From IMG/VR virus record IMGVR_UViG_3300028394_002580, positions 1 through 34,481 of that record: a stretch of 34,481 nucleotides of DNA. One strand, written 5' to 3'. Shown in pieces: positions 28,301 through 34,481 of this stretch. Below the pieces are notes generated by a model, which was not told where the DNA came from, searched no databases, and was given only the letters and a program-made list of their open reading frames with translations. Source of the stretch: a virus. A program made the translations under genes and the position numbers. Positions within the stretch are counted from its first letter, which is position 1; every line of letters starts with the position of its first letter.

Positions 28301-29197
28301 ATGTGTAAATTAAAAAATTTAATTATTCTACTATTATTATTTGTAACCACCGTAGTAGCCAAAGAAAATGTAACCATAGTTTATGCCTTTAGTCCCAGCG
28401 ACCCAATGGCCAATTATACTCGTACCTTGATTGAAGAAGCAAATTCTGTGCAGAAAAAATACTATTTTATATTTGATGCCAAACCCGGAGCTGGTGGTAG
28501 CATAGCGTCACGATACGTGGAATCCAGGCCCGACACAATACTAGCTGCCAGTTCGGCATTTTTTGTTAGACCCATTGTGTACCCAGCTGAAAGTCACAGC
28601 ACTGATAATTTTCGCTCGTTAATGCTACAATGCCGTAGTCCAATGGCCATTGGATCAGTACGTTACAAGACATGGGCAGAAGTTCCTCGAGATCAACTAC
28701 TCAATATTGGTATTAGCGGACTAGGTGTGGTCAGTCATTTGACTTCTATACAAATTACCAATCTATATCCAAATATCCAACCAGTTCCATTCAAAAGCAC
28801 AAATGACGCGACCCTGGCCTTGCTGGGCAATCAAATTGATCTAAGTGTGGGATTTTTGGGAGATCTGAGACAATGGAAAAATCGAATACATGTGTTGGGT
28901 ATCACTGGCACACGAGAAATAGATAATGTGCCTACCCTGAAATCAGCAAAATTTGCTGTCACTGAATTTATGGATCAGACTCATCACTTGGTGGCTTCTA
29001 AGCGGGTTGCTCAGTCTACTTTTACTGAGTGGCAAGGCATTTTATACCAAGCAGCTCTTGCTCGATCTGTACAGGAATCTTATACCATTGATTATTGCAC
29101 TGCGGTACCAATGACGCCCGGTCAGGCACAGGCATGGTATAACAATCAAGTGGACTTTTGGAAAAAGATCAGTTCAACTGTGCAAATTCCAAAGTAA
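28301..29197 (+). CDS. Bug/TctC-type periplasmic substrate-binding protein
   Basis: 298 residues with a signal peptide (MCKLKNLIILLLLFVTTVVA, cleavage near residue 20) and the TctC/Bug layout: VTIVYAFSPSDPMANYTRTL, the ligand-loop PGAGGSIASRYVESRPD, and NIGISGLGVVSHLTS for the second lobe. In bacteria these proteins deliver carboxylates to tripartite tricarboxylate transporters; Burkholderiales carry hundreds of them. Here no TctA/TctB membrane genes are near, so it would have to use host transporters or serve another periplasmic role. Its stop overlaps the PP-loop gene start (TAATG). The sequence is diverged and shorter than typical (about 320). A clear oddity in a phage. Confidence 0.78.
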   Translation: MCKLKNLIILLLLFVTTVVAKENVTIVYAFSPSDPMANYTRTLIEEANSVQKKYYFIFDAKPGAGGSIASRYVESRPDTILAASSAFFVRPIVYPAESHSTDNFRSLMLQCRSPMAIGSVRYKTWAEVPRDQLLNIGISGLGVVSHLTSIQITNLYPNIQPVPFKSTNDATLALLGNQIDLSVGFLGDLRQWKNRIHVLGITGTREIDNVPTLKSAKFAVTEFMDQTHHLVASKRVAQSTFTEWQGILYQAALARSVQESYTIDYCTAVPMTPGQAQAWYNNQVDFWKKISSTVQIPK

Positions 29198-30351
29198 TGC
29201 TAGAAAATTACATTTACAATCACAAAGGTGCATATCTAGTAGGCGGTGTTCCTTACACTAACAAACTCGAAGCCTGTTTAGCCCTAAATCGTATTCCGGG
29301 TGATCATCATGTGCATTGGGATTATCACGAACATGTGTATGAACATCAACCATGGACTCAAGAACCTCCTGTTGGTATAGAAGAATTGTATCGCCAACGT
29401 GCGTTACAACTACGAGAACAATACGACCATTTGGTATTGTTTTACAGTGGTGGTGCCGACAGCCATACCATACTACAAACATTTATCAAGAACAACATTA
29501 AAATTGATGAAGTGTTTTGTTTTGGTGCATTCAAAGCTGAAGAAAAAATAATTGAGTCAGTGGGCTGGAGCCGAGATCCTGGATATTACACCAGAGAAAT
29601 AATCAACATTGCCAAACCCATGTTGGAAGAATTACAAAAATATCAAAAATTCAAAGTTACCATATGGGACTGGACTGACAAAATAATTGACACCTTGAAC
29701 AACAAGACTGAATGGTTTTGGGATGTTGGTACTAGATTTGCTCCTGATGCAGTTCCTAGACAATATCTACATGAAGTATTCCGGCACAACGATCGTTATG
29801 AAGGTCGTGGAAAAAAAGTAGCATTTATTTTTGGAGTTGATAAACCCAGACTATTTCGCGATGATCATCAAGTGTATTTTGCATTTATTGACACTATGTT
29901 GACTACGGGCGTGGGCAATACTGCCGATATACACAATCGCTATTGGGAGAACGATGAATATTTTTATTGGTCACCCAACTTGCCACAGTTAGTGGTCAAA
30001 CAAGCACATTTGATTTATAACTATCTAAAACGAACCGACCAACTGAACACATTGACACATTTGGGCACCAAAGCGTCGTTTCACGTGTCAGATTATTATC
30101 AAATGATTCATCCTATTATATACCCAAGTTGGAATACACAAACCTGGCAGATCAAGAAACCCACAAGCTCTGTGAGAGATGAAGTGGGCAAATGGTTTTT
30201 TGATCTGGCACCAGCAGAAACACAGAAAAAATGGACAGAAGGCATACAAGAAATGGAAAGACAAGTGGGTCAGCGTTGGTTTAATAATCAAACTGTACAC
30301 GATGGCTTGATAGGATCATACAGTAAATTTTATGCCGTGGGACCACTGTAA
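29197..30351 (+). CDS. PP-loop ATP pyrophosphatase (adenine nucleotide alpha-hydrolase fold)
   Basis: Start ATG 29197 overlaps the preceding stop (TAATG); an upstream ATG at 29158 lies inside that gene. 384 residues. YDHLVLFYSGGADSHTILQ holds the PP-loop SGGADS (84-89), as in asparagine synthetase C-domains, QueC, TilS and NadE, enzymes that adenylate a substrate. Residues 100-240 (DEVFCFGAFKAEEKI..RDPGYYTREI) follow the alpha-beta order of that fold; the rest is unassigned. No glutaminase domain. It may adenylate and amidate a carboxylate or sugar. It precedes the 2OG oxygenase by about 30 bp. Confidence 0.75.
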   Translation: MLENYIYNHKGAYLVGGVPYTNKLEACLALNRIPGDHHVHWDYHEHVYEHQPWTQEPPVGIEELYRQRALQLREQYDHLVLFYSGGADSHTILQTFIKNNIKIDEVFCFGAFKAEEKIIESVGWSRDPGYYTREIINIAKPMLEELQKYQKFKVTIWDWTDKIIDTLNNKTEWFWDVGTRFAPDAVPRQYLHEVFRHNDRYEGRGKKVAFIFGVDKPRLFRDDHQVYFAFIDTMLTTGVGNTADIHNRYWENDEYFYWSPNLPQLVVKQAHLIYNYLKRTDQLNTLTHLGTKASFHVSDYYQMIHPIIYPSWNTQTWQIKKPTSSVRDEVGKWFFDLAPAETQKKWTEGIQEMERQVGQRWFNNQTVHDGLIGSYSKFYAVGPL

Positions 30352-30352
30352 A

Positions 30353-30359
30353 ATAAGTA
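30353..30359 (+). promoter_or_regulatory. Weak late-type box ATAAGTA
   Basis: ATAAGTA just after the PP-loop gene stop and 21 nt before the ATG at 30381, with AAAGGAAA between. One base off consensus. Confidence 0.3.
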
Positions 30360-30380
30360 TTCAACGCCAAAGGAAAAACT

Positions 30381-31166
30381 ATGTCTAGAATTGACAAACA
30401 TAAAACTTATAATTTATCAGTGTTTGATAAAGAAATTGACCAAGACTTGCAAACTGCTGTGTATGAATATCTATTAGACAGCGAGTATTGTGTAAATTTT
30501 TACGATCATAATCACTCGCTTTGGTATCCTAGAGAAAACAAATGGGTCACTCCAAGAACCATGCCCGGTGCATTGAGATTACCTCTGGCATGGGACGAAC
30601 AGAGTCTGGAGCATCGCGCACCAATTGTTTATAAACTATGGCGGGCTATTTCTGCGTCGCTCGACGATAAGTTTGCAATCGCAGGTACACAAGAAGGTCT
30701 AAATTACATGACAGGTATCAGTCCACTGAGTGGAATGACTCGTGTGGATGGCACTCCAGGTCGACCCAATTGTGGATGGCGAGTATATGGTAGTGGACAT
30801 GCACAAGAACTAAATTTCAAGGCAAGAACCAAAAGTGTTCATCGTGACAGTGTAGACATGGACGAACATCGAGATTATACCTTGGTTTATTTTGCCAATC
30901 AAGAATGGCATCCTCAGTACTACGGCGAAACGCTATTTCATAGCAATGACAATATCACAGGCGATCATACCAGTAAGTTCACTCCAGATCAACCAAGAGA
31001 ATTTCCAGTTGGTGAGGCAGAAAACTTTGTTGCACCCATGCCCGGTAGATTTATGCTGTACGATGGTAGATATTTGCATCAGGTCAAGCCGGTTGCTCAT
31101 TATTCGCCTGAACCAACCATGGGCATTGTGTTTAGGATACGTCTTAAAGAATACTTAGAATGTTAA
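30381..31166 (+). CDS. 2-oxoglutarate/Fe(II)-dependent oxygenase-like protein
   Basis: 261 residues. SVHRDSVDMDEH carries the HxD iron ligands (H154, D156), followed by DYTLVYFANQEWHPQYYGETLFH, the usual strand after them, and MPGRFMLYDGRYLHQVKPV with the distal His (H233); a downstream FRIRL (R252) can bind 2-oxoglutarate. This is the order of P4H-like dioxygenases in phages. Likely hydroxylates a protein, nucleobase, lipid or sugar. AAAGGAAA lies upstream. The gene ends at a strong terminator, so the unit from 28301 (binding protein, PP-loop enzyme, oxygenase) seems self-contained. Confidence 0.82.
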   Translation: MSRIDKHKTYNLSVFDKEIDQDLQTAVYEYLLDSEYCVNFYDHNHSLWYPRENKWVTPRTMPGALRLPLAWDEQSLEHRAPIVYKLWRAISASLDDKFAIAGTQEGLNYMTGISPLSGMTRVDGTPGRPNCGWRVYGSGHAQELNFKARTKSVHRDSVDMDEHRDYTLVYFANQEWHPQYYGETLFHSNDNITGDHTSKFTPDQPREFPVGEAENFVAPMPGRFMLYDGRYLHQVKPVAHYSPEPTMGIVFRIRLKEYLEC

Positions 31167-31189
31167 TTTGTTGCAAAAAAACAACACTC

Positions 31190-31220
31190 AAAACCCCCTG
31201 TTCGCAGGGGGTTTTCTTTT
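31190..31220 (+). terminator. Rho-independent terminator
   Basis: AAAACCCCCTG-TTCG-CAGGGGGTTTT, 11-bp stem with TTCG loop, then CTTTT. Ends the oxygenase unit, just before the first of the 31-33 kb promoters. Confidence 0.93.
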
Positions 31221-31222
31221 GA

Positions 31223-31251
31223 TTGACCATAAATGCCATTTCGGTTATAAT
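31223..31251 (+). promoter_or_regulatory. Conserved early-type promoter 1
   Basis: TTGACC (31223-31228), 17 bp, TATAAT (31246-31251), followed by AGTAGTATAGT. Copy of the promoter family at 31562, 32046 and 32470. Confidence 0.8.
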
Positions 31252-31280
31252 AGTAGTATAGTAAATAACAAGGAGCAGAT

Positions 31281-31556
31281 ATGTTTGTAGTCTACAATAA
31301 AGAAACAACCAAAATTGTTGGTAGTCGTGTGCATGAATCTTGGAAAAGCATAGGTGCCGCAAAAGGTCATTTAAAGCGCATGGCCAAAATGGGTTACAAT
31401 GTTGGTGAGTATGCTATCGCTGATTATTCGTTGTTTTTAAACAACATCGAAAAAACCGTAGTCCGCACCAACTTAATGACTGGAAAACAGTTTGAAGAAA
31501 GCGCGAATACTCCGTATTTTTGCAGTCCTGCAAACGAATCATACTGGAGCATGTAA
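31281..31556 (+). CDS. Conserved small phage protein
   Basis: 91 residues: MFVVYNKETTKIVGSRVHES, then AAKGHLKRMAKMGYNVGEYAIADY and a C-terminal TNLMTGKQFEESANTPYFCSP. Short beta-alpha-beta look; no enzymatic motif. AAGGAGC lies 5-12 nt upstream behind promoter 1. It resembles small conserved proteins in T4-like phages as far as I recall. Single-gene unit ahead of the next promoter. Confidence 0.75.
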   Translation: MFVVYNKETTKIVGSRVHESWKSIGAAKGHLKRMAKMGYNVGEYAIADYSLFLNNIEKTVVRTNLMTGKQFEESANTPYFCSPANESYWSM

Positions 31557-31561
31557 AACGG

Positions 31562-31590
31562 TTGACCCAAAATGGGCCATTTGTTATAAT
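31562..31590 (+). promoter_or_regulatory. Conserved early-type promoter 2
   Basis: TTGACC (31562-31567), 17 bp, TATAAT (31585-31590), followed by ATATGTATAGT. Confidence 0.8.
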
Positions 31591-31620
31591 ATATGTATAG
31601 TTAAACAATTAGGAGCCGAA

Positions 31621-31962
31621 ATGAATTATACCAAAGAACAAGTAGTAGCCATAGTATCCGAAGCCAAACAGGCCGCTAGACAGGCCGCTGACGAATTCTT
31701 CCAAGAAAAAATGGGCGGACGTGATCAGGGCTGTTGTGGTTTTGCCTGGGTCGAGATACACGGTATCAAAGGCAATACTCGGATGGGCAAGACATTGAAG
31801 GCCGCTGGTGTGCGTCAGGATTATAGCAAGGCATTCACTATCTGGAATCCTTCGGAACACGGTACCCAAAATATCGACACCAAAGAAGCAGGTGCATATG
31901 CGGCTGCTCGGGTATTTGAGAAGTATGGTTTCCAGGCCTATGCCGGAAGCAGATTGGACTAA
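31621..31962 (+). CDS. Unknown small phage protein
   Basis: Start at 31621, preceded by TAGGAGCCGAA; an earlier ATG at 31492 lies in the gene before and ahead of the promoter. 113 residues: an N-terminal helix (YTKEQVVAIVSEAKQAARQA), then GRDQGCCGFAWVEIHGIKGN (adjacent cysteines) and FEKYGFQAYAGSRLD. The adjacent CC and compact size are notable; function unknown. Confidence 0.75.
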   Translation: MNYTKEQVVAIVSEAKQAARQAADEFFQEKMGGRDQGCCGFAWVEIHGIKGNTRMGKTLKAAGVRQDYSKAFTIWNPSEHGTQNIDTKEAGAYAAARVFEKYGFQAYAGSRLD

Positions 31963-32004
31963 TTCATAGTCATATGAACTCCGCCCGGGCAGTTGACCAG
32001 GGGT

Positions 32005-32020
32005 GTTGCGTAAACGCAAC
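32005..32020 (+). terminator. Small hairpin between units
   Basis: GTTGCG-TAAA-CGCAAC, 6-bp perfect stem without a T-run, in the 141-bp gap before promoter 3. The region also contains CCGCCCGGGC (about 31981) and GTCCCGG (32032), which might pair. Terminator function uncertain. Confidence 0.35.
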
Positions 32021-32045
32021 GTAATTCCTAAGTCCCGGATAATGG

Positions 32046-32074
32046 TTGACCCGTAATGGTAGTTCGGTTATAAT
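32046..32074 (+). promoter_or_regulatory. Conserved early-type promoter 3
   Basis: TTGACC (32046-32051), 17 bp, TATAAT (32069-32074), followed by AGTAGTATAGT and AACAAGGAGC; nearly identical to promoter 1 from TTCGG onward. Confidence 0.8.
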
Positions 32075-32103
32075 AGTAGTATAGTAAACAACAAGGAGCC
32101 GAA

Positions 32104-32271
32104 ATGAAATTTTATACAGTAAAAGTAGAATTCCTAATAGAAGCAGACTCCAAAGCAGAGGCTGAAAAACTTGTGACCCAGCATAATTTTACCGAACTCA
32201 ATGAGGGAAGTCAGTGGCATAATTTCACAGTCAGCCAGGTTAAAAAAATCAAAGAAAGCGAGTTGGTTTAA
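32104..32271 (+). CDS. Small phage protein, beta-alpha-beta type
   Basis: 55 residues: MKFYTVKVEFLIEADSKAEA at the start, then EKLVTQHNFTELNEG and FTVSQVKKIKESELV. The strand-helix-strand pattern (with a 'DSKAEAEKL' helix) resembles small phage proteins of unknown function. CAAGGAGCCGAA lies directly upstream. It ends 1 bp from the next start at 32273. Confidence 0.72.
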   Translation: MKFYTVKVEFLIEADSKAEAEKLVTQHNFTELNEGSQWHNFTVSQVKKIKESELV

Positions 32272-32272
32272 T

Positions 32273-32473
32273 ATGGCCTATACAGTATTCAAACACAATC
32301 AAGAATATGGACCACGCAAAGGTCTGGAAGGTCCATTCCATTATCCAAATGGTCAGGTCTTGTACTATGATCCCAAGGCCGGTGAGTATTATGACCCACG
32401 CACAGATTTTTATGTAGATCGCGATGAAGTTGCTGTTTTACAACAGAGTATTTTTGATCGTATCAGTGCTTGA
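32273..32473 (+). CDS. Small aromatic-rich phage protein
   Basis: Start ATG 32273 directly follows the previous stop (TAATATG); 66 residues. Rich in Y, D and P: MAYTVFKHNQEYGPRKGLEG, then HYPNGQVLYYDPKAGEYYDP, RTDFYVDRDEVAVL. No recognised family. Coupled to the preceding gene; the frame's stop lies just inside promoter 4. Confidence 0.7.
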   Translation: MAYTVFKHNQEYGPRKGLEGPFHYPNGQVLYYDPKAGEYYDPRTDFYVDRDEVAVLQQSIFDRISA

Positions 32474-32498
32474 CCTCAAAAGGCACTCACTGTATAAT
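32470..32498 (+). promoter_or_regulatory. Conserved early-type promoter 4
   Basis: TTGACC (32470-32475, its first bases overlapping the preceding stop codon), 17 bp, TATAAT (32493-32498), followed by AGCAGTATAGT. Leads to the AAA+ ATPase gene. Confidence 0.8.
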
Positions 32499-32548
32499 AG
32501 CAGTATAGTAGTTAATTTAATCGTAGTTTAATTTTTAAGGACACAGCC

Positions 32549-33634
32549 ATGTCAGAAACAAGAACAGTAACCGCAATACAAGCCCGTCGTAGCCTGATGA
32601 AGGCATTCAAGATCCAACGCCCAGTATTTTTATGGGGCCCTCCTGGTATCGGTAAGAGTGAGTTGGTAGCCGAGCTCACTGAGGAAATGGGTGGATACAT
32701 GATCGACCTTAGACTGGGTCAGATGGAGCCCACAGACATCCGTGGTATTCCTTTTTACAACAAGGACTCGGGCAAGATGGATTGGGCTGAGCCAGTGGAT
32801 TTACCAACTGAGGAATTTGCCAGCCAGTATCCAGTAGTAGTATTATTCTTGGACGAGATGAACTCGGCTGCACCCAGCGTACAGGCCGCGGCTTACCAGC
32901 TTATATTGAATCGCCGTGTGGGCAAGTATCATTTGCCCAAGAATGTAGTTCTAGTTGCCGCAGGTAATCGTGAAAGCGACAAGGGCGTCACATACCGTAT
33001 GCCTACTCCGCTTGCCAATCGTTTTGTACACCAAGAGATGAAGTGTGATTTCGCTAGTTGGCAGGAGTGGGCAGTCAAGAACAACGAGCACAAGGACGTG
33101 GTCGGTTACTTGACCTTTGCCAAGCAAGATTTGTATGATTTTGATGCCAAGTCAGCAAGCCGTGCCTTTGCTACACCAAGATCGTGGCACTTTGTGAGCG
33201 AACTATTGCAAGATGATGACACCGATGACGACACCAACATGAACTTGATCGCTGGTACCGTAGGCGAAGGTTTGGCTGTGAAGTTTATGGCTCACCGCAA
33301 GATTGCTGGACGCATGCCTAACCCAGCCGACATCTTGAGCGGCAAGGTTGATACTTTGGATGTCAAAGAAGTCAGTGCCATGTACAGTTTGGTGATTGGT
33401 ATGTGCTATGAACTCAAGGCCGCTGTGGAGAAAAAGGTCGCGGACAAAGAGTTCCATGTCATGAGCGACAACTTCTTTGCTTACATGATGAAGAACTTTG
33501 AAGTTGAACTGGTTGTGATGGGTGCTAGGATTGCGCTTACCACATACAACCTACCGTTCCAGCCGACCAAGCTCAAGAACTTTGATGAGTTCCATCAGCG
33601 TTACGGCAAGTACATTTTACAGGCTTCGGCCTAA
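32549..33634 (+). CDS. MoxR-like AAA+ ATPase
   Basis: 361 residues. Walker A WGPPGIGKSEL (GPPGIGKS, 30-37), Walker B VVVLFLDEMN (about 97-104), sensor 1 VAAGNRE (N140) and TPLANRFVHQEM with the arginine finger R158, all typical of the MoxR/RavA-type AAA+ family. These often act with a von Willebrand A domain partner as a chaperone or remodelling pair; phages carry them with unclear role. AAGGACACAGCC precedes the ATG. No VWA gene is found in the remaining 850 bp, so a partner may lie beyond the window. Confidence 0.92.
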   Translation: MSETRTVTAIQARRSLMKAFKIQRPVFLWGPPGIGKSELVAELTEEMGGYMIDLRLGQMEPTDIRGIPFYNKDSGKMDWAEPVDLPTEEFASQYPVVVLFLDEMNSAAPSVQAAAYQLILNRRVGKYHLPKNVVLVAAGNRESDKGVTYRMPTPLANRFVHQEMKCDFASWQEWAVKNNEHKDVVGYLTFAKQDLYDFDAKSASRAFATPRSWHFVSELLQDDDTDDDTNMNLIAGTVGEGLAVKFMAHRKIAGRMPNPADILSGKVDTLDVKEVSAMYSLVIGMCYELKAAVEKKVADKEFHVMSDNFFAYMMKNFEVELVVMGARIALTTYNLPFQPTKLKNFDEFHQRYGKYILQASA

Positions 33635-33641
33635 CGTCAAC

Positions 33642-33688
33642 GGAGGACGGTGTAGTAGTATCACAGGGCTGTGTTCGCACCGCCCTCC
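33642..33688 (+). promoter_or_regulatory. Structured hairpin between AAA+ gene and next gene
   Basis: GGAGGACGGTG (33642-33652) pairs with CACCGCCCTCC (33678-33688) with one A-C mismatch; the loop contains CACAG-GG-CTGTG (33662-33673). No T-run follows, so it is more like a processing or leader structure than a terminator. Confidence 0.5.
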
Positions 33689-33709
33689 TTCTACTTCAAA
33701 GGAACTGGC

Positions 33710-34048
33710 ATGCACTATAAAACGATCAAACTAGATAAACGGCACGCCTGGCATCGACATTTTAAACACATGGTTGAGTTTGAGAAGCGAGGTTTTTTCC
33801 AAGGCCAGTTTACAAACAGTTCTGGTGTGTTGGAATTTGATCGCAGTCGGCGCTGGTTTAACACCACCTTTGGTTGGAGCCAGGATGTTGAAACTAGGCA
33901 ACGTATGCTGAAAGCTGATCCTAACATACGTGGAACAGACGAATACAACGAAAAATGGTCATGGAGTATCGCCTATGATGAATACAGGATCTACATAGCC
34001 GGCGATGCTGAACTCAACTGGTTTGTATTGGCCCACCCACGATCGTGA
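33710..34048 (+). CDS. Unknown phage protein
   Basis: Start ATG 33710, preceded by AAAGGAAC; an earlier in-frame ATG at 33671 lies in the hairpin region. 112 residues, rich in aromatic and charged residues: AWHRHFKHMVEFEKRGFF, WFNTTFGWSQDVETRQRML, WSIAYDEYRIYIAGDAELNWF. A mixed fold with several W residues; no catalytic motif recognised. Overlaps the next gene by GTGA. Confidence 0.7.
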   Translation: MHYKTIKLDKRHAWHRHFKHMVEFEKRGFFQGQFTNSSGVLEFDRSRRWFNTTFGWSQDVETRQRMLKADPNIRGTDEYNEKWSWSIAYDEYRIYIAGDAELNWFVLAHPRS

Positions 34049-34293
34049 TCTATAATAATTTTACCACCTTTGAACCACCACGCGAAGTGCTGGATCAGTG
34101 CATACAGGTCTATTTAGCTGATCACCAAACCAGCATGCGAGAAATACGGGCGTGGGCCTATGCCTATTGCGAATCATTTATCTGGAGTGAGTCGTTAGAT
34201 ACCAGTGATGTCAGTTATGAGTTTGATAAGGTATCTGCATTTTATTTTTATTCCGAAGCAGATGCCACTTTGTTTAGACTAAAATGGAAATGA
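34045..34293 (+). CDS. Unknown small phage protein
   Basis: GTG start at 34045 overlaps the preceding TGA (GTGA). 82 residues, starting IYNNFTTFEPPREVLDQC after the start and ending FYFYSEADATLFRLKWK; mostly helical then a strand. No family recognised. Its stop overlaps the next start (ATGA at 34290), so it belongs to a coupled run continuing past the window. Confidence 0.65.
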   Translation: MIYNNFTTFEPPREVLDQCIQVYLADHQTSMREIRAWAYAYCESFIWSESLDTSDVSYEFDKVSAFYFYSEADATLFRLKWK

Positions 34294-34481
34294 CCAACGA
34301 ATTGAATCAGTGGTATGTGGCCAGTGTGATGTCGCCCGTGCATGGGTCTGATCCTGTGTCGGGTCATATATATCCATATACAGGGTGGACCGATTGCATT
34401 GACTGGTGTCAAGAACGGTTTGGATGTTGCGAGTCCTGGCACTATGTTGGTGAAGGTATCTTTGAGTTTAAGCACAAACAA
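34290..34481 (+). CDS. Unknown protein, truncated by window end
   Basis: ATG 34290 overlaps the previous stop (ATGA). The first 64 residues are visible: MTNELNQWYVASVMSPVHGS, then PYTGWTDCIDWCQERFGCCE with four closely spaced cysteines, then WHYVGEGIFEFK. The cysteine pattern might bind metal or form disulfides. The frame is still open at the window end. Confidence 0.6.
   Translation, partial: MTNELNQWYVASVMSPVHGSDPVSGHIYPYTGWTDCIDWCQERFGCCESWHYVGEGIFEFKHKQ

Noticed and set aside
31609-32019. 136-codon minus-strand open frame opposite 31621-31962
   Set aside because: It is the complement of a plus-strand gene with promoter and ribosome site, and has neither itself.
1-34481. Bacterial chromosome island or prophage with integration genes
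   Set aside because: No integrase, attachment repeat, transposase or host housekeeping operon is visible; gene density, late boxes and tRNA clusters fit a large phage better, although a longer contig would be needed to exclude it.

Overview
The window reads as part of a large, tailed, T4-like (myovirus-type) phage genome, probably infecting a freshwater or soil Burkholderiales-type betaproteobacterium. Phage signs: densely packed, often overlapping genes (ATGA, TAATG and GTGA junctions), ten tRNA genes in three clusters, a T4 RNase H-like flap exonuclease, a MoxR-like AAA+ ATPase, a MazG-like protein, many small genes without known function, and a recurrent ATAAATA box like the T4 late promoter. 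No integrase, transposase or structural gene is visible here. Host signs are indirect: a Bug/TctC-type periplasmic binding protein, a TorF-like outer-membrane protein and a circularly permuted (two-piece) tmRNA, all compatible with betaproteobacteria. The host assignment is an inference.

Layout. 1-9724 (+): end of an unknown gene, a methyltransferase, a purine-type phosphoribosyltransferase, QueE-like and NadE-like enzymes, a nucleotide-sugar dehydrogenase, conserved phage genes, an SGNH-like protein, flap exonuclease, a second methyltransferase that seems to have landed on the start of the MazG-like gene, and small conserved genes. 9727-12412 (-): two glycosyltransferase-like paralogues flanking a ParB-like protein. 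12452-12880 (+): permuted tmRNA with strong promoter and terminal hairpin. 12948-16588 (+): TorF-like outer-membrane protein, a glycosyltransferase/PIG-L deacetylase fusion and two SGNH-like proteins. 16590-19537 (-): a third glycosyltransferase-like paralogue, a DUF6492-like glycosyltransferase and a radical SAM/SPASM protein. 19596-28162 (+): a fourth glycosyltransferase-like paralogue, tRNAs for Trp, His, Gly and Cys, a large B12-type radical SAM protein, tRNAs for Asp, Glu and Ser around an unexplained duplicated hairpin element, a second large radical SAM protein, a metallophosphoesterase, an RNA polymerase omega-like protein, and tRNAs for Thr, Asn and Gly. 28301-31166: periplasmic binding protein, PP-loop ATPase and 2OG-Fe(II) oxygenase. 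31223-34481: short genes and the AAA+ ATPase, four of them driven by near-identical sigma70-type promoters.

Two promoter classes are apparent. TTGACC/TTGACA-N17-TATAAT promoters, probably read by host sigma70 RNA polymerase, precede the tmRNA, the omega-like gene, the binding protein and the 31-33 kb genes. ATAAATA boxes, often only 5-10 nt before the start codon, precede the enzyme genes and suggest late, nearly leaderless mRNAs. The surface-sugar genes (four paralogous transferases, DUF6492 proteins, PIG-L deacetylase, nucleotide-sugar dehydrogenase, SGNH proteins, radical SAM proteins, 2OG oxygenase) look like a glycan-building or glycan-modifying repertoire. The most unusual items are the permuted phage tmRNA with a long basic tag ending in LAV, the covarying hairpin repeat between tRNAs, the fossil gene start at 7797, and the omega-like subunit.
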